In this document: piece by piece, positions 1-5,535 of the stretch
Layout: the number at the start of each line of letters is the position of its first letter
How positions within the stretch are numbered: position 1 is the stretch's first letter
The notes under the pieces: model-generated
The model's input: only the letters and a program-made list of their open reading frames with translations
Told to the model about the DNA's origin: nothing
The model's database searches: none
Assembly (NCBI GenBank): GCA_022842255.1
Contig: JALHPW010000257.1
Location: 1-7,083, forward strand
Reading direction: 5' to 3'
DNA length: 7,083 nt
Source: Saprospiraceae bacterium
Lineage (GTDB): Bacteria; Bacteroidota; Bacteroidia; Chitinophagales; Saprospiraceae
Position numbers and translations under genes: made by a program

Positions 1-153
1 AAATTGGACATTCATGCCAGTTTTACCAAACCGGGCACCTATCGCGGTTGGCTGCAATTCCAGACGGATGGTAAAGTGCATACCGCCGATTTTGTACTGA
101 AAGTATCCGAAGGAAAGGCAGGGGAAGCTGGACACGAGGGACATAAGCACTGA
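1..153 (+). CDS. C-terminal 50 residues of a probable periplasmic protein with a His-rich tail (5' end outside window)
   Basis: The first reading frame is open from base 1 to a TGA at 151-153. The visible part reads as the end of a small beta-rich domain (GTYRGWLQFQTDGKVHTADF, then VLKVSE), followed by a charged tail ending GHEGHKH. The pattern 'F-x-K-x-G-x-Y-x-x-W-x-Q-F-x-x-x-G-K-V-x-T-x-x-F' is one I associate with small secreted beta-sandwich proteins encoded beside metal-efflux genes in Bacteroidota; that is recall, not a search. The terminal histidines suggest metal contact. The gene points the same way as the RND permease that starts 135 bp downstream, so co-transcription is possible, although a strong hairpin lies between them. 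Start, signal peptide and full length cannot be seen. No confident function. Confidence 0.7.
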   Translation, partial: KLDIHASFTKPGTYRGWLQFQTDGKVHTADFVLKVSEGKAGEAGHEGHKH

Positions 154-277
154 AAACAGCGGCTTTCGGGAGGTTGACCAGGGTGGATTGGGTTTGTTTT
201 TTGTTACCCTAAGTCGAGGGGGCTACATTCCTGAGTACAATTTACAACCCTGGCCAACCTATCGAAAGCCATTTTCA
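151..277. repeat. Long imperfect inverted repeat (24-nt arms, about 62-nt loop) between upstream gene and RND permease
   Basis: The left arm 161-184 pairs with the right arm 247-270. Going position by position, 21 of 24 are Watson-Crick pairs, one more is G-T (169/262), and the mismatches are 170/261 and 177/254. Outside the core, TGAAAA at 151-156 is complementary to TTTTCA at 272-277, so the symmetry reaches the stop codon of the preceding gene. The loop 185-246 contains a T-rich stretch (192-205) and a small CCCT/AGGG pair (207-210, 217-220). As RNA this would fold into a long hairpin ending about 11 nt before the permease ATG at 289. As DNA it resembles a MITE-like element of about 110 bp with terminal inverted repeats. 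I see no clear target-site duplication. It is not a simple rho-independent terminator, because no T-run follows the right arm. Role unknown: attenuator, mRNA stabiliser or small non-autonomous element. Confidence 0.75.
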
Positions 278-288
278 ATCTCAGAAAA

Positions 289-3200
289 ATGCTCAACGCA
301 CTCATAAAGTTCTCGCTCCAAAACCGATTGTTTGTGGTGGCTTTCGCCGCCTTGTTATTGGTATGGGGCAGTTGGACGGCCATCAATCTACCGGTGGACG
401 TGCTACCCGACCTCAACCGGCCCCGTGTGACGGTGTTTTTAGAGGCCGGCGGGATGTCGCCCGAAGAAATCGAGGTACAGGCGGTATTGCCCATCGAAAC
501 CGCCATCAACGGCTCACCCGGCGTGGAAGTAGTGCGCAGTAGTTCGTCGCGCGGCATCGGGCTTGTATTTGTGGAGTTCGACTGGTCGGTGGACGTGTTC
601 CGCGCTCGACAGCTCGTGGCCGAAAAACTTAGCACCGTCCCCTTGCCGGAGGGAATTGTGCCTGTAATGGGGCCTATTTCGTCTGTCATGGGTCAAATCA
701 TGCTCGTGGGGGTCACAGCGGAAGCGGACAGCACGGGCAGGACCACCAGTAGTGCGTCGGACCTCAGGACGCTTGCCGATTTCAGTGTCCGGCGGCGGCT
801 GCTAGCCATCAAAGGGGTGGCGCAAGTCATTCCGATTGGCGGCGACCGCTTGCAATACCAGGTGCTGGTATCCTCGGCCAAGCTCAAACAATACAGCCTG
901 ACACTCGAAGACCTCGACCGGGCGCTTTCCAACGCCAACCTGAATTCAACGGGGAGTTTTTTCAACCGATATGGTTCGGAAGTGCTGATTTCGGTGCTTG
1001 GCAGGGCCAAAAACCTGGAGGATTTGCAACGCACCGTGGTGGCCAATCGGGAGGGCTCGCCCGTATTGCTCAGTCAGGTAGCCGATGTACGGTTGGGCGC
1101 AGCCATCAAACGTGGCGACGCCAGTGTGAACGGCCTCCCATCGGTCATCCTAACGGTGGAAAAACAGCCCGATGCCAACACCGTGACGTTAACGGATGAT
1201 ATTGAAAAAGCGTTGGCCGAACTTCAGCCTTCACTTCCACCCGATGTGCGAATCAACACCAAGGTTTTTCAGCAAAAAAACTTCATTGTCAACTCCCTCA
1301 CCAATGTTGAACACGCCCTTCGGGATGGGTTCATTTTGGTCATCATTGTGTTGTTTTTGTTCCTCCTGAATTTACGGACGACGCTGATTACCTTGACGGC
1401 TATCCCAATTTCGCTGGTCATTACTGCTTTGGTTTTCAAGTGGTTCGATATTTCTATCAATACCCTCACACTCGGCGGGCTCGCCATTGCCATTGGTGAA
1501 TTGGTGGACGATGCGATTGTGGATGTGGAAAACGTGTTCCGCCGTTTAAAAGAACACCGTCAAGCAGTAAGTGAAGGGGTGACTTCAAGTCAAACCCTCA
1601 CTACACTTCAAGTAGTTTACAATGCTTCAAGTGAGGTGCGCAATTCCATCGTCTACGCCACCATCATCGTGGTGCTAGTGTTCTTGCCGCTGTTTCAGCT
1701 ACAAGGTATTGAAGGACGGATTTTTGCGCCGCTGGGCATTGCTTATATCACCTCGATTTTGGCGTCGCTGGTGGTATCGCTGACCGTTACCCCTGCGCTG
1801 TGTTCTTATTTGTTGCCCAATTCAAAACTCAACGAGGGTAAGGAAAGTGGCTTGGTGCGTTGGTTGAAAAGGCAGGACCTAAAGTTGCTGAATTTCGGGT
1901 TAAATCGCCCAAAAGTGGTTTTAGTGTCTGCTTCCATTTTGGTGATAGGCGCCGCAATGATGGTCACCCGATTTGGTACCGAGTTTTTACCCCCATTCAA
2001 CGAAGGCAGTTTTACGGTCAACCTTTATGCGCCTGCGGGGACCTCCCTCGAGGAAAGCAACAAAATTGGTACGGTGGCCGAACGTTTGATTTTGCGGGTA
2101 CCGGATGTGCGTTATACCGCTCGCCGCACGGGTCGTGCAGAACTTGACGAACACGTGGAGCCCGTATCCAACTCCGAAATCGATGTGGATCTAAAACCCG
2201 ATGCCCGTCCGCGTTCGGAAGTGGTTGCCGACATCCGCAAGCAACTGAACAACCTCGCCGGGGTATCGGTCAGCATCGGACAGCCTATTTCCCACCGACT
2301 CGACCACCTGCTTTCCGGGGTACGGGCCCAGGTAGCCATCAAGGTTTTTGGCGAAGACCTGACGGAATTGCGTGCCTTGGCCGGGCAAATCAAGGAATTG
2401 GTGGAGACCGTGCCCGGTGCCGTGGATGTGCAGGTAGAGCGACAGGTGCTGGTGCCACAACTCACCATCCGGCTCGACCGCGCGGCCCTGCAACGGTATG
2501 GAATGCAGACCGGCGAAATTGCCCGCGACTTGGAAGTGTTGTACGGAGGCAAGGTAATTTCACAAATCCTGGATGGTCAGAAGTCTTTTGACTTGGTGCT
2601 GCGGGCAGTGCCGGAAGACCGCGAGAACCTGGAGAACATCCGAAAAACCCAAATCCACACCCCGGATGGCACTTTGATTCCACTTGAAAGCATTGCGCAT
2701 ATTGAGTATGAAAAGGGCATCAATTCGGTGAGCCACGAAAACGGGCAACGACGCATCGTGGTTTCCGCCAATGTGCAAGACCGAGACCTGGGCAGCACGG
2801 TATCTGAAATTCAGCAGGTAGTCGGGGAAAAATTAAAGGTCCCACAGGGTTATTTCCTTCAGTATGGTGGTCAGTTTGAGGCCCAAAAAGACGCCTCCCG
2901 GCTTATTGGCATTTTGGGAATTTTTGTCGCCCTAGGCATTTTTTTGGTGTTGTACGCACATTTTCGGTCCTGGCGGATTGTGGCGCAGGTCATGCTCAAC
3001 ATCCCCTTAGCATTGGTGGGATCGGTAGCGGCGGTATGGTTAACGGGTGGCACATTTTCGGTGGCGACACTGGTTGGTTTTATCACCTTGACAGGCATTG
3101 CCTCTCGCAACGGGATCATGATGATTTCACACTACCTGCACCTGATGGAACACGAGGGCGAACAGTTTGATAAACAGATGATTATACGCGGTTCTTTGGA

Positions 3201-3435
3201 GCGGCTGGTCCCTGTTTTGATGACGGCCTTGGTAGCGGCACTGGCCTTGATCCCCTTGACATTGGACCCGCAGGCGGCCGGTAAGGAAATACTTTACCCG
3301 GTGGCTACGGTGATCTTGGGCGGGTTGTTGTCTTCTACTTTGTTGGATATGATTGTTACGCCGACGGTGTTTTGGTTTTGGGGTAGGAAGGCAGTGGAGG
3401 GGTATTTTTTGGAACGCGGTGTTGAGGTCAGTTGA
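289..3435 (+). CDS. Heavy-metal efflux RND transporter permease (CusA/CzcA superfamily), 1048 aa
   Basis: Inner-membrane proton-driven pump subunit that takes metal ions and passes them through adaptor and TolC channel. Full family length. One membrane segment near residues 14-34 is followed by a periplasmic porter region. Membrane segments 2-6 follow (about 342-511), then segment 7 (about 543-565), a second porter region, and segments 8-12 (about 869-1040, including GIASRNGIMMISHYLHLM). The TM4 signature is GELVDDAIVDVEN (403-415); D407 and E414 sit where HME pumps carry proton-relay acids, while A401 replaces the first acid of the CzcA 'DFG' motif. Aligned from memory to CusA, the copper/silver Met triad (573/623/672) corresponds to N578, N628 and H673, so the cargo is probably not Cu(I)/Ag(I) by that mechanism; Zn, Co, Ni or Cd are alternatives I cannot separate. 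The ATG at 289 is the first good start and gives a normal N-terminus (MLNALIKFSLQNR); no clear Shine-Dalgarno is seen. Family certain, substrate not. Confidence 0.95.
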   Translation: MLNALIKFSLQNRLFVVAFAALLLVWGSWTAINLPVDVLPDLNRPRVTVFLEAGGMSPEEIEVQAVLPIETAINGSPGVEVVRSSSSRGIGLVFVEFDWSVDVFRARQLVAEKLSTVPLPEGIVPVMGPISSVMGQIMLVGVTAEADSTGRTTSSASDLRTLADFSVRRRLLAIKGVAQVIPIGGDRLQYQVLVSSAKLKQYSLTLEDLDRALSNANLNSTGSFFNRYGSEVLISVLGRAKNLEDLQRTVVANREGSPVLLSQVADVRLGAAIKRGDASVNGLPSVILTVEKQPDANTVTLTDDIEKALAELQPSLPPDVRINTKVFQQKNFIVNSLTNVEHALRDGFILVIIVLFLFLLNLRTTLITLTAIPISLVITALVFKWFDISINTLTLGGLAIAIGELVDDAIVDVENVFRRLKEHRQAVSEGVTSSQTLTTLQVVYNASSEVRNSIVYATIIVVLVFLPLFQLQGIEGRIFAPLGIAYITSILASLVVSLTVTPALCSYLLPNSKLNEGKESGLVRWLKRQDLKLLNFGLNRPKVVLVSASILVIGAAMMVTRFGTEFLPPFNEGSFTVNLYAPAGTSLEESNKIGTVAERLILRVPDVRYTARRTGRAELDEHVEPVSNSEIDVDLKPDARPRSEVVADIRKQLNNLAGVSVSIGQPISHRLDHLLSGVRAQVAIKVFGEDLTELRALAGQIKELVETVPGAVDVQVERQVLVPQLTIRLDRAALQRYGMQTGEIARDLEVLYGGKVISQILDGQKSFDLVLRAVPEDRENLENIRKTQIHTPDGTLIPLESIAHIEYEKGINSVSHENGQRRIVVSANVQDRDLGSTVSEIQQVVGEKLKVPQGYFLQYGGQFEAQKDASRLIGILGIFVALGIFLVLYAHFRSWRIVAQVMLNIPLALVGSVAAVWLTGGTFSVATLVGFITLTGIASRNGIMMISHYLHLMEHEGEQFDKQMIIRGSLERLVPVLMTALVAALALIPLTLDPQAAGKEILYPVATVILGGLLSSTLLDMIVTPTVFWFWGRKAVEGYFLERGVEVS
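1583..1632 (+). repeat. Three copies of CTTCAAGT inside the permease gene (TM4-TM5 loop)
   Basis: The 8-mer CTTCAAGT occurs at 1583-1590, 1606-1613 and 1625-1632. In the first two copies it extends to ACTTCAAGT, an odd-centred palindrome. The copies lie in the stretch coding for the cytoplasmic loop after TM4 (SEGVTSSQTLTT and on to NASSEVRNS). They are read in different frames, so the peptide itself is not repeated. This could be a small local expansion or chance. Confidence 0.5.
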
Positions 3436-3445
3436 GCGGGGGGGG

Positions 3446-3612
3446 CACGCAACGCCGCTACGACGCAACGTTTTAGAGGGGAGTTTCACGCTACGACGCA
3501 ACGTGGGAGGAGGATTTCACGCAACGACGCTACGACGCTACGTTTGAGGGGAGTTTCACGCAACGCCGCAACGCCGCAACGTGGGAGGAGGATTTCACGC
3601 AACGCCGCAACG
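3446..3612 (+). repeat. Forward half of a GCWACG module array (five modules)
   Basis: Each module is TTTCAC followed by two or three cores of the form GCWACG, joined by MC (W = A/T, M = A/C), then a purine-rich linker of the type T-x-x-GAGGGGA or TGGGAGGAGGA. Modules: 3446-3470 (three cores, leader reduced to CAC), 3484-3503 (two), 3515-3542 (three), 3554-3581 (three), 3593-3612 (two). Because core plus joiner is 8 bp, the module step is 31 bp with two cores and 39 bp with three (starts 3484, 3515, 3554, 3593). The block begins right after an 8-base G run (3438-3445), two bases past the permease stop. Short, variable modules without unique spacers rule out a CRISPR array. The pattern resembles REP/BIME-type intergenic repeats in placement, but I cannot assign a named family. 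Confidence 0.85.
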
Positions 3613-3632
3613 TAAGAGGGGTGTTGTGCCGT

Positions 3633-3736
3633 GTGAAATCCAAACGTAGCGTCGTAGCGGCGTTGCGTGAAAAATATCCCTCGCATGTAGCGGCATTGCG
3701 TGAAATACCCCTCGCATGTAGCGTCGTAGCGTGAGA
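3633..3736 (-). repeat. Reverse-oriented half of the GCWACG module array (three modules plus a remnant)
   Basis: From here the same modules appear as their reverse complement, ending in GTGAAA instead of starting with TTTCAC. A remnant GTGAAA lies at 3633-3638, followed by full or degenerate modules at 3645-3672 (three cores), 3684-3705 (two) and 3717-3736 (two, ending GTGAGA). Module 3645-3672 is complementary to forward module 3515-3542 at 27 of 28 positions, and its first 25 bases to 3446-3470 at 24 of 25, so the two halves could form a cruciform or a long RNA hairpin. The last two modules share the derived flank CCTCGCATGTAGC and have lost CpGs in some cores (TGTAGC and CATTGC instead of CGTAGC and CGTTGC). 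The block ends 11 bp before the stop of the nuclease-like gene on the minus strand, so the whole array fills the gap between two convergent genes. Confidence 0.85.
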
Positions 3737-3747
3737 CCCACAAACCA

Positions 3748-4125
3748 CTACAACCCATTCACTACCCGTTTAATCCCGTCTTTCAGCAAAGCCCCTCCAA
3801 AATTAATCAACAGGCCCAGCTTAATATTAGTGAGCCGCAGATAAGTGAGAAGAACTTTGCTATGAACCGGAGCCATTTGTTCGACGGATTTTAATTCAAC
3901 GACGAGTTTGCCTTCTACAATAATGTCGGCGCGAAAACCCGTAGTCAATCGAATCCCATCTTCTTCGAATGGAATACGCTTTTGTTGTTCAACGAAAAAA
4001 CCATTCGCCCTTAAATGATAAACCAAGAGCGCTTCATAGACCGATTCGAGCATACCCGGACCCCATTTTCGGTGAATTTGGAAACTAATTTCAATGATGA
4101 TTTCAGCAAGTTCGTTTTCGGTCAT
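3748..4125 (-). CDS. GxxExxY protein, putative PD-(D/E)XK-superfamily nuclease, 125 aa
   Basis: The protein starting MTENELAEI has the hallmarks of the GxxExxY family (TIGR04256, within Pfam PDDEXK_3 as I recall). They are G24-M-L-E27-S-V-Y30 in an N-terminal helical segment, then G63-F-R-A-D67, then V76-E77-L-K79-S. They end with the conserved tail LGLLINFG...LKDGI.R.VNGL. E27, D67, E77 and K79 match the acidic and lysine positions of a PD-(D/E)XK fold, so a nuclease site looks intact; the biological role of the family is not established. I chose the ATG at 4123-4125 because it gives the family's usual length and N-terminus. An in-frame ATG at 4162-4164 would add 13 residues, and the longer upstream extension is a hydrophobic, unlike-family stretch. 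The gene is A+T-richer than its neighbours (50 G+C of 120 in 3781-3900, against 35 of 60 in 541-600 of the permease). It lies opposite to all other genes here and next to the repeat array. Confidence 0.88.
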   Translation of the reverse strand: MTENELAEIIIEISFQIHRKWGPGMLESVYEALLVYHLRANGFFVEQQKRIPFEEDGIRLTTGFRADIIVEGKLVVELKSVEQMAPVHSKVLLTYLRLTNIKLGLLINFGGALLKDGIKRVVNGL

Positions 4126-4237
4126 TTCGGACTTGTTTTTGGTGATTTGAAGTAAAAATGCCATAAAAAAATGAAGGTTATTGATGATTAATTTGCACTT
4201 CAATCCCACAGTTGCTATGTGGACAAGCACCCTGATT
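4126..4237. promoter_or_regulatory. Divergent intergenic region between the GxxExxY gene and the TolC-like gene
   Basis: This A+T-rich gap of about 110 bp must hold the start signals for both divergent genes. I find no full Bacteroidota -7 box (TAnnTTTG) on either strand. The nearest is TAATTTG at 4189-4195 on the plus strand, which is one base short and has no well-spaced upstream TTG. Alternative starts for both genes fall inside it (ATG 4217 for the channel, ATG 4164 on the minus strand for the GxxExxY protein). A promoter here is inferred from gene layout, not seen. Confidence 0.35.
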
Positions 4238-5413
4238 ATGAAGTTGATAATAAAAATAATGATTTTTTCCTGTTTTGCAATAGAGGCCTTTGCGCAAAAC
4301 ACCCTTTCCCCAGAAGCTGCCGTTCAGGCCTCCCTTCAAAACCACCCCTTGGCCAAAGCTGCTGCATTTGACCTAAAAGCCCGGCAATTTGGCGAAAAAT
4401 CTGCCCTTAATCTGCCCAATCCAGAAGTAAACCTGGAAAGTCCCACTGGCGGGTTCTATACAATCGGTGTATTGCAATCCTTTGAATTTCCGACGGTGTA
4501 CGCCCGACAAAAACAGGTGGCCAAAGCGGAAAGCACCCTCGCACAAATTGGTGTGCAGGTGAGCCAAAACGAGATTCGATACCAGACCCGAATCCTTTAT
4601 TTGGAGGCTCAGGTGGCCGAACTCAAAGGCAAACAATGGCGTGAACGTGACACACTTTACCAAAAAATTGCGGCCACCGCTGCACGGGAATTCGAGGCCG
4701 GGGAAATTGATTTTTTACAAAAAACAAAGGTGGAGAACGAAGCTGGTATGGTGCACCAGGAGCGCTTGGCTGCCGAACAAACCACCGGCAAGTTTTTCCT
4801 CCAATTGCGTGAAATTACCGGGCTAAAGGAATTTAATACATTAGAACCCTTGCGATTTGACCCCGAGGAAGGCTTGTTTCTAACCAGTGACCCAGGAATG
4901 ATTTCCCCACTGGTCCAGTATCAACAGCAGTCCGTTCAAGTGGCCGAACAACAGCTTAAACTGAGCAAAAGCCAAGCGCTGCCCAATTTTTCGCTGGGGT
5001 ATATGAACCAAGGGGAGCGCAATACACCCATCGATTACCGCTTCCGAGCCAGTATCGGGGTACCACTTTGGATGGGGCAATACCGAGCCAACCAACAAAT
5101 GGCAAAAGCAGAAAGCCAGGCTGCCATGGCCAGGACCGAAGCACAATCCCAGGCATTGACCCTTGAATCCCATAGTGTGGTCGCAGAAGCGCTTTCGTCC
5201 TGGTCAAAACTGGATTACTACGAAAAAGAAGCCCTTCCCCGAAGTAGTTCGCTCATCACCGCAGCCATGCGTATGCGCGAAGCCGGACAAATCGATTACA
5301 CCACCTTCCTACGCAGTCTGGATGAAGCCTATTCGATTCAACTGGATTATGCCGAACAATTGACGGCCCTTTACACTGCTCGTTATCAAATGCTGTATTT
5401 GAAAGGGATTTGA
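4238..5413 (+). CDS. TolC-family outer-membrane efflux protein, 391 aa
   Basis: Outer-membrane channel and periplasmic tunnel of a tripartite efflux pump. A signal peptide (MKLIIKIMIFSCFAIEAFA, then Q20) precedes two TolC repeats. The first covers about residues 24-190, with the typical helix start SPEAAVQASLQNHPLAKAA and the strand region NPEVNLES...FPTVYARQ. The second is about 215-391, with helix VQVAEQQLKLSKSQALPNFS and strand IDYRFRASIGVPLW, then the long A/E/Q-rich helix to AGQIDYTTFLRSLDEA. It is rather short for the family, but no domain is missing. I preferred the ATG at 4238 because it gives a compact signal peptide. ATG 4217 or TTG 4181 would add 7 or 19 residues in front of it. 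The S-C at residues 11-12 is a poor lipobox (F before S), so signal peptidase I processing after A19 is more likely. The adaptor gene follows 122 bp downstream on the same strand. The stop is doubled in frame (TGATAA, 5411-5416). Confidence 0.92.
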   Translation: MKLIIKIMIFSCFAIEAFAQNTLSPEAAVQASLQNHPLAKAAAFDLKARQFGEKSALNLPNPEVNLESPTGGFYTIGVLQSFEFPTVYARQKQVAKAESTLAQIGVQVSQNEIRYQTRILYLEAQVAELKGKQWRERDTLYQKIAATAAREFEAGEIDFLQKTKVENEAGMVHQERLAAEQTTGKFFLQLREITGLKEFNTLEPLRFDPEEGLFLTSDPGMISPLVQYQQQSVQVAEQQLKLSKSQALPNFSLGYMNQGERNTPIDYRFRASIGVPLWMGQYRANQQMAKAESQAAMARTEAQSQALTLESHSVVAEALSSWSKLDYYEKEALPRSSSLITAAMRMREAGQIDYTTFLRSLDEAYSIQLDYAEQLTALYTARYQMLYLKGI

Positions 5414-5535
5414 TAAAAGGAGCGAAGGGGCGATTTTTGCCCCATAGACTTGAGTTGAATTTCGATAATCCAGTTTAACCATGTTGGACCCCAAATCAAA
5501 ACCGTATCAAAAAATTGATTTACAATACCTTAAAC
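5414..5535 (+). other. Spacer between TolC-like and adaptor genes
   Basis: This 122-bp gap is long for genes of one operon in a pump cassette. Apart from the short hairpin near its start it is A+T-rich (5495-5535 especially) and could hold a second promoter or the adaptor's leader. I see no full TAnnTTTG box, no small ORF and no repeat shared with the array further upstream. Confidence 0.4.
5427..5443 (+). terminator. Short GC hairpin after the TolC-like gene, possible weak terminator
   Basis: GGGGCGA at 5427-5433 pairs with TTGCCCC at 5437-5443 around a three-base T loop, including one G-T pair. It begins 13 bp after the stop. The downstream sequence (CATAGACTT) has no T-run, so it may be an RNA processing or attenuation hairpin rather than a full intrinsic terminator. 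The adaptor gene begins 92 bp further on. Confidence 0.3.

Noticed and set aside
204..689. Minus-strand 161-codon open frame opposite the permease start
   Set aside because: It is a shadow of the permease frame with a Ser/Thr/Arg-rich, family-less translation; the plus-strand protein is unambiguous.
3438..3445. Run of eight G as a phase-variation switch
   Set aside because: It lies two bases after the permease stop codon, so slippage would not change any protein seen here. It may be a sequencing-sensitive spot.
3353..3547. Plus-strand 64-codon open frame running from the permease end into the array
   Set aside because: It overlaps the true permease frame and then reads repeat modules; it has no independent support.
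3446..3736. CRISPR array
   Set aside because: Modules are separated by short, similar linkers rather than unique spacers of constant length, core number varies, orientation flips midway, and no cas gene is visible.
3486..3758. Minus-strand open frame of 90 codons through the repeat array, giving a repetitive peptide (VAALRE, LLPRC)
   Set aside because: It is a translation of the repeat modules, which happen to lack stops and often step by a multiple of three (39 bp). It overlaps the end of the GxxExxY gene and shows no family resemblance or start signal.
4189..4195. Bacteroidota -7 promoter box before the TolC-like gene
   Set aside because: TAATTTG is one base short of TAnnTTTG and no properly spaced upstream TTG element is present, so I did not call a promoter on it.
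4126..4302. N-terminal extension of the GxxExxY protein up to 184 residues
   Set aside because: The extra 59 residues are hydrophobic and low in complexity, unlike the family, and would overlap the channel gene's start. The ATG at 4125 gives the family-typical protein.
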